Positions 45,709 through 56,451 of a DNA stretch of 64,000 nt are shown here, piece by piece (the first letter of the stretch is position 1; every line of letters starts with the position of its first letter). The DNA lies in NCBI GenBank assembly GCA_024637035.1, contig JAGXFW010000032.1, positions 1 through 64,000 of the forward strand. Reading direction: 5' to 3'. The translations under genes were made by a program, and so were the position numbers. This stretch comes from Actinomycetes bacterium (GTDB lineage Bacteria > Actinomycetota > Thermoleophilia > RBG-16-64-13). The notes under the pieces were generated by a model. The model made no database searches. It was not told the DNA's origin and worked only from the letters and a program-made list of their open reading frames with translations.

Positions 45709-47577
45709 ATGGACGTCGCCGAGCTCGAGCGTCAGATAAGAGAAGCGCCCGATCTTCCGGGCGTCTATCTCTTCCGCGACCCCACTGGAGACGTCCTCTA
45801 CGTGGGCAAGGCGCTCTCCCTGCGCAAACGCCTGGTGAGCTACATCTCCGCCGTCAAGGGCCACGAGGGTTCGCGCGTGCCGGTGAAGGTGGCGGAGATG
45901 GCTCAGCGGGCGGAGTCCGTGGAGTGGATCGTCACTTCCACCGAGGTGGAAGCCCTCCTGCTCGAGCACAACCTCATCAAGCGACACCGCCCGGGCTTCA
46001 ACATCGCGCTGCGCGACGACAAGTCGTATCCGTACATCGTGATCACCATGGAGGAAGAGTTCCCCCGCGTGATGTTCACGCGGCAGCCGCATCGGCGTGG
46101 GAACCTCTACTTCGGGCCGTACGGCAGTGCCGCGAAGGTGCGGGAGACACTCGATACCCTGGGTCGGGTTTTTCCATTCCGCAAGTGTCGTGGGCCGCGG
46201 CCCGGCCGGCGGAACGGGTCGCCGTGCCTGCAGTTCCACATCAAACGCTGCACCGCCCCGTGCGTGGGAGGCGTCACCTCGGACGACTATCGCGCCATGC
46301 TGCAGGGGGTGGCGGACATCCTGGCGGGGCGCCACGCGAGAGTGCTCTCCACCATGGATGCCCAGATGAAGACGGCGTCCCTGTCGCTCGACTTCGAGAA
46401 GGCCGCCCTCATGCGCGACCGCCTCGACGCTCTGCGGCACGTGCTCGAGCGCCAACAGGTGAAGGGGGCGGTGCAGGGCACCGTCGATGTGGTGGGCTTG
46501 GCGCTCGACGAGCGCGGCGCCAACGTGCAAGTGTTCCTGACCCGGGACGGCTTGCTCTCCGACCGACGGAGTTTCACCCTTCTCGGCGTCGAGGGAGCGA
46601 CGGAGCAGGATGTGCTGGAGCGGTTCATCGGGGAGTACTACTCGACCGCTGTGATGGTGCCTCCCGAGATCGTCGTGCCTCGCACGGTGACGCGTCTCCA
46701 GGAACTCTCGCTCTTTCTCGAGACGTTGAGGGGGACCCGGGTCCAGCTTCGGCACGCCGAGCGGGGGGACAAGCGTCGATTGCAGGAACTCGCCGACCGT
46801 AACGCGGCCCTCGGACTCGAGCACGAGCGCCTGCGGGGCGAGCGGAGCCGAGAACGCAGGTACGGTGCGTTGACGTCGCTTCAGACCGCGCTCGGACTGG
46901 AGGAGCCTCCCGTGCGGATCGAAGGGTTCGACATCTCCAATCTCGGCGGGGAGCATATCGTCGCCGCCATGGTGGTGTTCGAGGGGGGTGCCCCGAAGAA
47001 ATCCGACTACCGCAAGTTCTCGATGCGGAGTCTGAGCGGACCCGATGACGTGGCTGCCATCAACGAGGTCGTCCTGCGCCGCTTCTCGAGGAATCAAGAC
47101 CCAGACGAGATGTCCACGTACGATCCTTCGTTCGAGGCCGTTCCCGACCTGGTTCTGATAGATGGCGGCCGGGGTCAGCTGTCGGCAGCCGTCGCGGCGT
47201 TGAGCGAAGTGGGTCTCGACGAAGTGGTGCCCGTGATATCTCTGGCGAAGCGCGACGAGGAGGTGTACCTGCCTGGGAGGCGGGAGCCACTGCGACTACC
47301 GCGAGACGACGCCGGTCTCCTTCTTCTCCAGCGCGTGCGCGATGAGGCCCATCGCTTCGCGATCGGTTTTCACAGGGCGCGCCGGTCGACGAAGACCACG
47401 GAGTCGTTCCTCGACGGGCTGCCCGGAGTGGGAGAGAAGCGCAAGCGGGCGATCCTGGCCCACTTCGGCTCGCCGGAACGGTTCCTGGAGGCGGGACGCG
47501 AGGAACTCGAGGCCGTGCCCGGTCTTCCTGGCAAGATCGCGCGCACGGTCTACGCCTACGTGCACAAGAACGGGTAG
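45709..47577 (+). CDS. uvrC: Excinuclease ABC subunit C
   Basis: A 622-residue endonuclease that makes both incisions in nucleotide-excision repair. It has an N-terminal GIY-YIG domain (GVYLFRDPTGDVLYVGKA), a UvrB-binding UVR motif (about 200-235), a C-terminal RNase H-like domain (IEGFDISNLGG...DLVLIDGGRGQL) and tandem HhH (LPGVGEKRKRAIL). ATG 45709 after GGGAAGG is preferred to the GTG three bases earlier. It leads a run of same-strand genes through gpmI. Confidence 0.97.
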   Translation: MDVAELERQIREAPDLPGVYLFRDPTGDVLYVGKALSLRKRLVSYISAVKGHEGSRVPVKVAEMAQRAESVEWIVTSTEVEALLLEHNLIKRHRPGFNIALRDDKSYPYIVITMEEEFPRVMFTRQPHRRGNLYFGPYGSAAKVRETLDTLGRVFPFRKCRGPRPGRRNGSPCLQFHIKRCTAPCVGGVTSDDYRAMLQGVADILAGRHARVLSTMDAQMKTASLSLDFEKAALMRDRLDALRHVLERQQVKGAVQGTVDVVGLALDERGANVQVFLTRDGLLSDRRSFTLLGVEGATEQDVLERFIGEYYSTAVMVPPEIVVPRTVTRLQELSLFLETLRGTRVQLRHAERGDKRRLQELADRNAALGLEHERLRGERSRERRYGALTSLQTALGLEEPPVRIEGFDISNLGGEHIVAAMVVFEGGAPKKSDYRKFSMRSLSGPDDVAAINEVVLRRFSRNQDPDEMSTYDPSFEAVPDLVLIDGGRGQLSAAVAALSEVGLDEVVPVISLAKRDEEVYLPGRREPLRLPRDDAGLLLLQRVRDEAHRFAIGFHRARRSTKTTESFLDGLPGVGEKRKRAILAHFGSPERFLEAGREELEAVPGLPGKIARTVYAYVHKNG

Positions 47578-47586
47578 ACTTGGAGC

Positions 47587-48153
47587 ATGCGCCACGAAGC
47601 GACATTCCCGACTCCTCACGGTGACGGCCATGTCTTCGTCGAAGACGGCCTGCTGGTAGAGGTACGCCTGCCGCGGCTCGGTGAGGCATCGGCCGCCGGG
47701 GCGGGCACGACCGCCGCCGCCGGGACGGACCCATCTGTGGCGATGCCCTCGTCCGCCACCCCCGAGATCGAGGCCGCCGCGCGACCCGATGCTTCCGTCG
47801 AGACGGCCGCGCGCTGGGCCGAAGAATTCGCGGCCTACTTCCGGGGCGAGAAGCGCACCTGGTCGGCTGAAGGGATCGGCCTCGAACGCTACGGGTTCAC
47901 GCCGTTCCAGGAAGCGGTGTATCGCGCTCTATTGAGCGTGCCGTCGGGGGCTGTCGTCACCTACGGGGAACTCGCCCGCTTGGCCGGCTACCCTCGCGCG
48001 GCCCGGGCGGTAGGGACGGCCATGGCCACCAACCCGATCGCCATCGTCGTGCCCTGCCATAGGGTAGTCAGAGGCGACGGTTCGCTCGGCCGCTACGGCT
48101 TCGGCGACGGCTGGAAGCCACTCCTTCTGGCGATGGAGGGGTCGAGGACGTGA
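47587..48153 (+). CDS. Methylated-DNA-protein cysteine methyltransferase
   Basis: A 188-residue suicide repair protein for O6-alkylguanine. The acceptor motif IVVPCHRV has C157, preceded by the DNA-binding segment YGELARLAGYPRAARAVGTAMATNP. An Ala/Thr-rich stretch at about 33-75 expands the N-terminal domain relative to minimal Ogt proteins. The start lies 10 bases after uvrC, so both are likely part of one repair unit. The stop overlaps the rapZ start. Confidence 0.94.
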   Translation: MRHEATFPTPHGDGHVFVEDGLLVEVRLPRLGEASAAGAGTTAAAGTDPSVAMPSSATPEIEAAARPDASVETAARWAEEFAAYFRGEKRTWSAEGIGLERYGFTPFQEAVYRALLSVPSGAVVTYGELARLAGYPRAARAVGTAMATNPIAIVVPCHRVVRGDGSLGRYGFGDGWKPLLLAMEGSRT

Positions 48154-49031
48154 CTTCGGGGCGCGATCTTCACCTCACGGTGATCACCGGCCTCTCGGGC
48201 GCGGGGAAGTCACAAGCGGTGGCCACGTTCGAGGACATGGGGTTCTTCTGTATCGATAACCTCCCGCCGCAGATGCTCGGGCGCGTGGTGGACCTCTTCT
48301 CCCTGGAGGGCAGCAGGGTCGATCGCCTGGCGGTGGTGTTCGACGCGCGGGGGGCTCAGTATTTCGTGGAACTGATGGCAGCGCTCGACGAGATGGCGGA
48401 GCGAGGCATCCAACCGCGCATCGTGTTCCTCGAAGCCTCCGACGACGCTCTGGTGGCCCGTTACCAATCGACCAGGAGGCCGCACCCGACGGCTCACGAC
48501 CGGCCGGTGCACGTTGGGATCGCCGAGGAGCGGGACATCCTCGCGCCCCTGCGTGACCGCGCGGACGTGGTGATCGACACTACCTCGCTGAATGTGCACG
48601 AGCTGCGCGCCCGCCTGCACGAGACGCTGTTCGCCGACGACCTTACCGACGAGGTTCTGATCACGTTCTTGTCGTTCGGCTTCAAGTTCGGGTTGCCGAT
48701 CGAGGCGGACATGGTGCTCGATGTACGCTTCCTGCCCAACCCGCACTGGGTGGAAGAGCTGCGTCCGCTCACGGGGCTCGATCCCGCGGTGCGCGACTAC
48801 GTGGTGGCACGACCAGAGTCACACGGCTTCATCGAGCGGGCTGCGGCGCTGATCTCGTACCTTGCTCCGGCGTACGTGGCGGAGCAGAAGACGCAGTTGC
48901 TGGTCGCCGTGGGCTGTACGGGCGGGAGACATCGGTCTGTGGCGCTTGCCGAGGCACTGGCCGCCTCGCTGTCGAAAGACCCGACGGTTAAGACTCTGGT
49001 GCGACACCGCGATCTAGCGCGCGCCGGCTGA
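48150..49031 (+). CDS. rapZ: RapZ/YvcJ nucleotide-binding protein
   Basis: A 293-residue P-loop protein (GLSGAGKS, 14-21). The C-terminal half has FGFKFGLPIEADMVLDVRFLPNPHWVEELRPLTGLD and GCTGGRHRSVALAE, typical of RapZ/YvcJ. In enterobacteria RapZ adapts RNase E to small RNAs; in Gram-positives its role with YvcK and WhiA is less clear. GTG start, GTGA overlap with the MGMT gene. The rapZ-yvcK-whiA order is conserved in Gram-positive bacteria. Confidence 0.95.
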   Translation: MTSGRDLHLTVITGLSGAGKSQAVATFEDMGFFCIDNLPPQMLGRVVDLFSLEGSRVDRLAVVFDARGAQYFVELMAALDEMAERGIQPRIVFLEASDDALVARYQSTRRPHPTAHDRPVHVGIAEERDILAPLRDRADVVIDTTSLNVHELRARLHETLFADDLTDEVLITFLSFGFKFGLPIEADMVLDVRFLPNPHWVEELRPLTGLDPAVRDYVVARPESHGFIERAAALISYLAPAYVAEQKTQLLVAVGCTGGRHRSVALAEALAASLSKDPTVKTLVRHRDLARAG

Positions 49032-49038
49032 GGCATCG

Positions 49039-50157
49039 GTGAAGTCCTCGGGAGCTTCGTCACAGGCGAACGGCGTCGCGCCCATCGGCGACCAACCACC
49101 CCACGATCGTTCATCGGACGACCAGCCGTCCCACGAAGAGTCGACCCACGAAGAGTCACCTCGGGTCGTGGCAGTCGGCGGCGGCTCGGGGCTGTCTGCT
49201 CTTCTGCGCGGGTTGAAACGACTCACTCCCCACCTTACCGCCATCGTGACGGTGGCTGATGACGGAGGATCTTCCGGTCGTCTGCGGGCGGATCTGGGCG
49301 TGCTCCCACCTGGGGACATCCGCAACTGCCTGGTGGCCCTCGCCGACGACGAGTCGCTGCTGAGCGCCCTCTTCTCGCACCGCTTCAAGGCGGGGGAGTT
49401 GGCGGGTCACAGCTTCGGCAACCTCTTCCTCGCCGCGCTCACCGAGGTCACTGGTGACTTCGACCGGGCGATCAAGGAATCGAGCAAGGTACTGGCCATC
49501 CGCGGCACGGTGCTTCCCAGCACCACGTCCGATGTTCGCCTGCACGCGCTTCTCAGCGATGGCCGCCACCTGGTGGGGGAATCTCTCATCGGTCGTTCGC
49601 CGGTCTCGGTGCAACGGGTGTGGCTGGAGCCAGAGGGCGCCGTGGCGCTACCGCTTGCCCTGGAGCGCATCGCGCAGGCCGACATCGTCGTGCTCGGACC
49701 CGGCAGTCTGTTCACCAGCGTCGTGCCCAACCTGCTTGCGGGGGGCCTGATCGAGGCCTTGGCCGCCGCCGAAGCTCCCGTCGTATACGTGGCCAACGTC
49801 ATGACCCAGCCGGGGGAGACCGCTGCGTTCAGCGGACCAGACCACATCCGAGCGCTCATAGGGCATCTCGGACACGGAGTGCTGGACGCGGTCCTGGTGA
49901 ACTCGACCCCGGTGCCCTCAGGGCTCTTGGAGCGATACAGCCAGGAGGGGGCCGAGCCGCTCCGGTGGCCTGAGCCGAGCGCGGCGGCGACATCGGCGCA
50001 GGTGGACGACGTCCGGAACCCCCCACCAGATGTGGAGCGGATCGAGGGGATACCGGTGATCCGCCGAGACCTCCTGCACGTCACCGATCACGCCCGGCAC
50101 GATCCCGACATCCTTGCCGCGTGCTTAGCGTCGATGGCGAAGGTGCGCCGGCGGTGA
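49039..50157 (+). CDS. yvcK: Gluconeogenesis factor YvcK (CofD-like)
   Basis: A 372-residue protein of the YvcK branch of the CofD-like fold, which binds UDP-sugars and supports growth on gluconeogenic carbon and cell-wall synthesis. VVAVGGGSGLSALLRGLK and VTVADDGGSSGRLRADLGVLPPGDIRNCL are the signature segments. A hydrophilic N-terminal tail of about 40 residues contains a small DNA repeat (CCACGAAGAGTC twice, 49132-49157). It overlaps whiA by GTGA. Confidence 0.94.
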   Translation: MKSSGASSQANGVAPIGDQPPHDRSSDDQPSHEESTHEESPRVVAVGGGSGLSALLRGLKRLTPHLTAIVTVADDGGSSGRLRADLGVLPPGDIRNCLVALADDESLLSALFSHRFKAGELAGHSFGNLFLAALTEVTGDFDRAIKESSKVLAIRGTVLPSTTSDVRLHALLSDGRHLVGESLIGRSPVSVQRVWLEPEGAVALPLALERIAQADIVVLGPGSLFTSVVPNLLAGGLIEALAAAEAPVVYVANVMTQPGETAAFSGPDHIRALIGHLGHGVLDAVLVNSTPVPSGLLERYSQEGAEPLRWPEPSAAATSAQVDDVRNPPPDVERIEGIPVIRRDLLHVTDHARHDPDILAACLASMAKVRRR

Positions 50158-51131
50158 GCACCGTGAGCTTCTCACGGCGGGTGCGGGAAGAGCTCATGCA
50201 CATGGAGACGAAGAGGTCGTGTTGCAGGGCCGCGGAAGTGGCCGCGTTGGTTCGAGCCACGGGCACCTTCAGCATCAGGGGGGGCTCTGGGGACGAGGAG
50301 GCGCGTTACGGCCTGCGGCTCTGCACCCCGCTGCGCCCCGCTGCGCGATCGGTGTACTCGTACTTCAAGAGTTTCGGGGCGGAGGCGCGGCTGCTCACCC
50401 GCCGTGAGCCCCGGTTCCAGCGCAGACTCCTATACGAAGTACACCTGTCGGGCAGTCCCGCCGTACTGCAGTCTCTCAACGAACTCGGCATCCTGAGCGA
50501 CAGCTTTCGCTTGGAACCCGGCATACCGCGACGGTTGCTGCGGGGCCGGTGTTGTCGTAGCGCGTTCATCCGGGGCTGCCTGGTCGGCTCTGGGTCGGTG
50601 AATCCCCCTACCCGCGCCGCCCACCTAGAGATCCGGACCCCGTATGAAGCGTTCGCTGCGGACCTGGCGCGCCTGCTCGCGGACCTCGGCTACTCGCCCG
50701 GCATGTACGTGAGACGAGGCGCGCACGTGGTCTACCTCAAAACGGGTGACGAGGTGGCGGCCTTGCTGGCCTTCGCTGGGGCGCCTGAGGCGGCTTTGGA
50801 GGTGGAAGAGCAGTCCGTCGTCAAGGATGTGCGGGCCCGAGCGAACCGCTTGGCGAACTGGGACGAGGCCAACACCCGCCGCACGAGCGACGCCGTCACC
50901 CGTCAGCTGGCCGCCGTGGAATATCTCGATGAGATCGGCGTGTTGGCGACCCTGCCGGCGGCTTTGCAGGAGGCTGCCGAACTGCGCAGGGAGCACCCGT
51001 ATCTGAGCTTGAACGAGCTGGCGGCCGAGGCGCCGGGGGAGTTGAGCCGATCCGCACTCAATCATCGCTTCCGGCGGCTGGTGAAGGCGGCCGTGGACGA
51101 GGGTGCACCGGGTCTCGACCTACCAGAGTAG
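50154..51131 (+). CDS. whiA: DNA-binding protein WhiA
   Basis: A 325-residue regulator with an N-terminal LAGLIDADG-like fold (FSRRVREELMHMETKRSCCRAAEVAALVR) and a C-terminal helix-turn-helix (PYLSLNELAAEAPGELSRSALNHRFRRL). In Streptomyces it is needed for sporulation septation; in Bacillus it affects division and metabolism. It is present in non-sporulating Gram-positives too. GTG 50154 overlaps the yvcK stop; GTG 50163 is an alternative. Confidence 0.95.
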   Translation: MSTVSFSRRVREELMHMETKRSCCRAAEVAALVRATGTFSIRGGSGDEEARYGLRLCTPLRPAARSVYSYFKSFGAEARLLTRREPRFQRRLLYEVHLSGSPAVLQSLNELGILSDSFRLEPGIPRRLLRGRCCRSAFIRGCLVGSGSVNPPTRAAHLEIRTPYEAFAADLARLLADLGYSPGMYVRRGAHVVYLKTGDEVAALLAFAGAPEAALEVEEQSVVKDVRARANRLANWDEANTRRTSDAVTRQLAAVEYLDEIGVLATLPAALQEAAELRREHPYLSLNELAAEAPGELSRSALNHRFRRLVKAAVDEGAPGLDLPE

Positions 51132-51187
51132 GTGCGGCGGACGTCCGACCTCTCGATCTGGGTTCGGACGGGCGGCGCAGGGGGGTA

Positions 51188-51196
51188 TGGTAGAAT
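51188..51196 (+). promoter_or_regulatory. Extended -10 promoter of the glycolytic operon
   Basis: TGGTAGAAT (51188-51196), the same 9-mer found before uvrA, with no -35 match. It lies in the 102-base gap between whiA and gap and allows gap-pgk-tpiA-gpmI to be expressed separately from whiA. Confidence 0.55.
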
Positions 51197-51209
51197 CCAG
51201 CCGGTCTGA

Positions 51210-52229
<1,020 letters not shown>

Positions 52230-52239
52230 AGGAGAGGTC

Positions 52240-53424
52240 ATGGCGAAGCAGACCCTGCGCAACGTCGACGTCACAGGCAAGCGCGTGCTTGTGCGTGTTG
52301 ACTTCAACGTTCCGCTCTACGCCGGCCGCGTGGCGGACGATACTCGCATCACAGCGGCGCTTCCCACGATCGAGCATCTGCGCAAACGGGGAGCGCGCAT
52401 CGTCCTCGTATCCCACCTGGGCCGGCCGGAGCAGGGGTCTCCCGAGAAGTATCGACTCGATCCGGTGGCTGCGCACCTGGCCCACGTCCTGAAGATGCCG
52501 GTGCGGAAGTTGGACGAACTCTCGGGTCCCGCGGTGGAAGAGGCTGTCGATCAGCTGGAGCCAGGCGAGATCATTCTTCTGGAGAACTCACGTCTCGATC
52601 CGCGGGAGAAGGCGAACGATCCGACGCTGGCGGCGGAGATGGCGCGCTTCACCGACATCTTCGTCAACGACGCTTTCGGAGTGAGCCATCGGGCGCACGC
52701 CACCACAGTGGGCATAACCGAGCACGTGCCCTCGGTGGCAGGGATGTTGTTGGAGCGCGAACTGCACACCCTGGGCTCGCTCCTCGCGGCGCCGCGAAGG
52801 CCGTTCATCGTGATCCTCGGTGGCGCCAAGGTGAGCGACAAGATCGGTGTGATCGAGCGGTTCCTCCAGCTGGCCGATTCTCTGCTCATAGGCGGGGCCA
52901 TGTGCTTCACCTTCTTCCTCGCCCGTGGTCTCCCCGTCGGCTCCTCCAAGGTGGAAGGGGCGGAGGGTGTCGAGGTCGCGCGGCGTCTACTCGACATCGC
53001 CGCCGCGAGTCGCTGCGAACTCGTGCTCCCCACCGATGTGGTGGTGGCCGACGAGTTCAAGGCGGAGGCCATATCGAAGGTGGTGCCCGCAGAGGAGATC
53101 CCTGATGGGTGGATGGGCCTCGACATCGGCCCGCGGACCGCGGCGCTCTACGCCGAGAAGATCGCGGAGGCCGGTGAGATCTTCTGGAACGGGCCGATGG
53201 GCGTGTTCGAGATGGAGCCCTTCGCGCACGGAACGGGTGCGATCGCCCAAGCCATGGCGGAGACCGACGGGCTCACCGTGGTGGGTGGCGGAGATTCGGT
53301 GGCCGCGCTGCGGATGTTCGGATTGGAGCATCGAATGGACCATGTCTCCACCGGTGGTGGGGCCGCACTCGAGTTCGTCGAGGGCGGCGTCCTACCCGGC
53401 GTGGAGGCGTTGGCCGACCTTTAG
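52240..53424 (+). CDS. pgk: Phosphoglycerate kinase
   Basis: A 394-residue kinase that makes ATP from 1,3-bisphosphoglycerate. KRVLVRVDFNVPLYAGRV is the N-terminal signature, and the nucleotide loop GGGDSVAAL and hinge WNGPMGVFE are in the C-terminal domain. AGAGG precedes ATG 52240. Length and motifs are ordinary. Confidence 0.98.
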   Translation: MAKQTLRNVDVTGKRVLVRVDFNVPLYAGRVADDTRITAALPTIEHLRKRGARIVLVSHLGRPEQGSPEKYRLDPVAAHLAHVLKMPVRKLDELSGPAVEEAVDQLEPGEIILLENSRLDPREKANDPTLAAEMARFTDIFVNDAFGVSHRAHATTVGITEHVPSVAGMLLERELHTLGSLLAAPRRPFIVILGGAKVSDKIGVIERFLQLADSLLIGGAMCFTFFLARGLPVGSSKVEGAEGVEVARRLLDIAAASRCELVLPTDVVVADEFKAEAISKVVPAEEIPDGWMGLDIGPRTAALYAEKIAEAGEIFWNGPMGVFEMEPFAHGTGAIAQAMAETDGLTVVGGGDSVAALRMFGLEHRMDHVSTGGGAALEFVEGGVLPGVEALADL

Positions 53425-53433
53425 GAGGCGGGC

Positions 53434-54198
53434 GTGACCGCACGGACACCGGTTGTGGCTGGAAACTGGAAGATGTACAAGACGCCCTCCGAAGGCGCCG
53501 CCTTCGTGACCGCGCTCTCTGTTCGCATCGGCACCCCGGTCGGCGTCGAGGTGCTCGTGGCCCCTCCCTTCACGGGGCTTGCATCTGCGGCCGGCGCTGC
53601 TCAAGGCTCGTGCGTGGGGGTCGCCTCTCAGAACGTCTTCTGGGAGGAGCAGGGCGCCTACACTGGTGAGATCGCGCCGGGCATGCTCGCGGATGTGGGC
53701 GTGGGGTGGGCGATCATCGGGCACTCCGAGCGGCGACAGTTGTTCGGCGAGACCGATCAGGCTGTGGCTCGGAAGGTGCGCGCGACCATCGCACACGGTC
53801 TCCGCGCGATCCTGTGCGTAGGTGAGTCCGAGCAGGAACGCGATGCCGACCTCACCGAGGAACGGCTGACGAGTCAGGTGGCGAAAGGTCTTGGGGAACT
53901 CGACGTAGGCCGGTGTTCCGAGCTGGTCGTCGCCTACGAGCCTGTCTGGGCGATCGGCACGGGCCGCACCGCGACGCCGCAGATGGCACAAGAGGCGTGC
54001 GCGCTCATCCGCCGCCGCCTTTCCGAGATCCTGGGTGCCGCAGAGGCCGAGTGCGTCCGGATTCTCTACGGCGGCAGTGTCAAGCCCGACAATTTCGCGG
54101 AACTGATGGCCCAGCCGGACATCGACGGGGGTCTCGTGGGGGGCGCCAGTCTCGACGTGGAGTCGTTCGCCCGCCTCGTCGAGATCGCGGGTTCTTAA
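53434..54198 (+). CDS. tpiA: Triosephosphate isomerase
   Basis: A 254-residue TIM barrel. The catalytic residues are K13 in AGNWKMYK, H97 in IIGHSERR and E169 in AYEPVWAIGTG. GGAGGCG precedes the GTG start. It lies between pgk and gpmI with gaps of 9 and 6 bases. Confidence 0.98.
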   Translation: MTARTPVVAGNWKMYKTPSEGAAFVTALSVRIGTPVGVEVLVAPPFTGLASAAGAAQGSCVGVASQNVFWEEQGAYTGEIAPGMLADVGVGWAIIGHSERRQLFGETDQAVARKVRATIAHGLRAILCVGESEQERDADLTEERLTSQVAKGLGELDVGRCSELVVAYEPVWAIGTGRTATPQMAQEACALIRRRLSEILGAAEAECVRILYGGSVKPDNFAELMAQPDIDGGLVGGASLDVESFARLVEIAGS

Positions 54199-54204
54199 CC
54201 GGTG

Positions 54205-55833
54205 ATGGATCCGGCCCTCGATGACGCGGAGAGTGCATCGACGGTGGGCGGAAGCTCGGCGCCGGCCGGGGCCTCGGTGGCCGGGCGGAGGCGACCGGTC
54301 GCGCTGATCATTCTCGACGGCTGGGGCTACGCGGAACCGGGCCCCGGCAACGCGATCTCCCTGGCCCGCACCCCGATCATCGATGGGCTGCTCGAACGCT
54401 ACCCCTGGGTGCTCCTCGAGGCCAGCGGATGCGCCGTGGGCCTGCCCGAGGGCGTCATGGGCAACTCCGAGGTGGGTCACTTCACCATGGGCTGCGGCCG
54501 GGTGCTGTTCCAGGACCTATCGCGCATCAACCACGCCATCGCAGACGGCTCCTTCTTCGACAACCCGGTTCTTGGTGATGCCATGACCGCCGCGGCCTCC
54601 GCGGACGGCTCGGTGCATCTGATGGGCCTTCTCTCAGACGGCGGCGTCCATTCGGCGATCGAGCATATCCACGCATTGGTGGAGCTCGCGAAGTCGCGAG
54701 GCGTCCAGCGGGTGTACGTGCACACGTTCATGGACGGCAGAGACACGTCGCCGAACGCGGGTGCTGTCTTCACGGCCGATCTCGAACGTGTCTTGGCAGG
54801 CGCGGGCCTGGGTGAGATCGCCACCGTGGTGGGACGCTTCTATGCCATGGACCGCGATCTTCGTTGGCCTCGCGTGAAGCTGGCGTACGATGCCCTGGTC
54901 CATGGAGTCGGGTCCACTGCCGGTTCCGCCGGCGAAGCGGTTGCCGCATCGTACGAAGCGGGCATCACCGACGAGTTCATCGAACCTTCGATCACCAGCC
55001 GCGACCCGCGCTCTAGGGTGCGTGACGGCGACACAGTGGTGTTCTTCAATTTCCGCCCGGATCGGGCGCGTGAGCTCACCAGAGCGTTCGTCGATGCCGG
55101 ATTCGAGGGTTTCGACCGTGGGGGAGCGGCGCCCAGGGTCCATTTCGTCGGCATGACCGAGTACGACGCAGAGTTCGAGATCCCGGTGGCGTTCGCCGAC
55201 AAGCCCCCGGAGCGTGTATTGGCCGAAGTGCTCTCCGACGGGGGGCTCCGCCAACTGCACATCGCCGAGACCGAGAAGTACGCGCACGTCACGTTCTTCT
55301 TCAATGGAGGCCGCGAAGAGCCGTTTCCCGGAGAGACCCGCCGTTTGATCCAATCGCCCACCGACATCTCCACCTACGACCAACGTCCGGCCATGAGCGC
55401 CTACGAGGTAGCGGCCGCATTCCGGGATGAGCTCCAAGCCGGCATACCCGACTTCGTGGTTCTGAATTTCGCGAACCTCGACATGGTCGGTCACACCGGC
55501 GACCTCCAGGCCACGATCGAAGCCGCCGAGCATGTGGATGCGTGCCTGGGTGTGGTGATCGAGGCCCTCGCCCCTTCGGGGGCGCGTGTTTTCGTGACCG
55601 CCGATCACGGCAACGCGGAGCGAATGATCGACGCGGTGACCGGTGCGGCGGAGACGGCCCATACCACCAACCCGGTGCGGCTGGTGTGTCTGGAGGAGGG
55701 GGTCGTGCTTCGCGAAGGCGCGGGCCTCGCCGATATCGCGCCTACCGTGCTGTGCCTCCTGGATCTGGAGGTGCCGGTGGAGATGACCGGCGAACCTCTT
55801 TGCATGCCGGAGACCGGCGCCGGGCCGCTCTAG
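54205..55833 (+). CDS. gpmI: 2,3-bisphosphoglycerate-independent phosphoglycerate mutase
   Basis: A 542-residue manganese enzyme of the alkaline phosphatase superfamily. S88 in GVMGNSEVGH is the phosphoserine nucleophile, and metal ligands are in DGWG, HTGDL and VTADHGNAE. An Ala/Gly-rich N-terminal tail of about 28 residues precedes the core. ATG 54205 is used, although a GTG is in frame three bases earlier. It is the last gene of the gap-pgk-tpiA-gpmI operon; eno is not in the window. Confidence 0.97.
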   Translation: MDPALDDAESASTVGGSSAPAGASVAGRRRPVALIILDGWGYAEPGPGNAISLARTPIIDGLLERYPWVLLEASGCAVGLPEGVMGNSEVGHFTMGCGRVLFQDLSRINHAIADGSFFDNPVLGDAMTAAASADGSVHLMGLLSDGGVHSAIEHIHALVELAKSRGVQRVYVHTFMDGRDTSPNAGAVFTADLERVLAGAGLGEIATVVGRFYAMDRDLRWPRVKLAYDALVHGVGSTAGSAGEAVAASYEAGITDEFIEPSITSRDPRSRVRDGDTVVFFNFRPDRARELTRAFVDAGFEGFDRGGAAPRVHFVGMTEYDAEFEIPVAFADKPPERVLAEVLSDGGLRQLHIAETEKYAHVTFFFNGGREEPFPGETRRLIQSPTDISTYDQRPAMSAYEVAAAFRDELQAGIPDFVVLNFANLDMVGHTGDLQATIEAAEHVDACLGVVIEALAPSGARVFVTADHGNAERMIDAVTGAAETAHTTNPVRLVCLEEGVVLREGAGLADIAPTVLCLLDLEVPVEMTGEPLCMPETGAGPL

Positions 55834-55887
55834 ACTAACTTCCTGTATGGTGGAATCGTCGGAACCTGCAAGAGGAAGGATCGGCCG

Positions 55888-56445
55888 ATGGAACAACCCT
55901 CGGCGAGACTGATCAGCAGGGCCGCTCGCGGTGAGGAGCGGGCACTTGAGACTCTCGTCAGTATGTACTGGAGTCCCATCCAGCGCTATCTGGCGCGGAT
56001 GGTGTCCGACGAAGCCGATGCCGAGGACCTTGCACAAGAGGTGTTCCTGCGGATGGCTCGTGGGCTCCCCGGTTTCGCCTCGAAGTCGAAGTTCACCACG
56101 TGGCTCTTCCAGATCGCGAAGAACCAGGGTATCGACTTCCTTCGGCGTCACGAGGTGGAGAGGGTCCCGCTGGACCGGGCGCCCGCTGGGACGGTGGCGG
56201 CCGAACCTCCGGAGTATGGAATCGAAGAGACTGAGCTGTTGTGGTCGTGCATAGCCGGCCTCGATGTCGACCTACGATCAGCGCTGATCCTGCGCGATGT
56301 ACACGGATTCACGTACAAGGAGATCGCCGAGATCGTCGGGGCGACTCTCTCTACGGTGAAGTGGCGTATCTATCAGGCGCGTTCTCTTGTCCACGGGCGC
56401 TATTTGGAAGCCTCGGGGGAGAGCCGTTCGGTATTGGAGTCGTGA
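55888..56445 (+). CDS. ECF-family RNA polymerase sigma factor
   Basis: A 185-residue sigma-70-like factor with region 2 (ARYLARMVSDEADAEDLAQEVFLRMA type, residues about 25-90) and region 4 (about 125-170, DVHGFTYKEIAEIVGATLSTVKWRIYQAR). Regions 1 and 3 are missing, as in ECF sigmas. AGAGGAAGG precedes the ATG. The next gene, six bases on, encodes a matching zinc anti-sigma factor, so the pair should form a signal-responsive switch. No likely target promoter could be identified. Confidence 0.93.
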   Translation: MEQPSARLISRAARGEERALETLVSMYWSPIQRYLARMVSDEADAEDLAQEVFLRMARGLPGFASKSKFTTWLFQIAKNQGIDFLRRHEVERVPLDRAPAGTVAAEPPEYGIEETELLWSCIAGLDVDLRSALILRDVHGFTYKEIAEIVGATLSTVKWRIYQARSLVHGRYLEASGESRSVLES

Positions 56446-56451
56446 GCCAGC

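Noticed and set aside
45610-47097. A 495-codon minus-strand open frame
   Set aside because: Antisense shadow of uvrC and the end of fabI.
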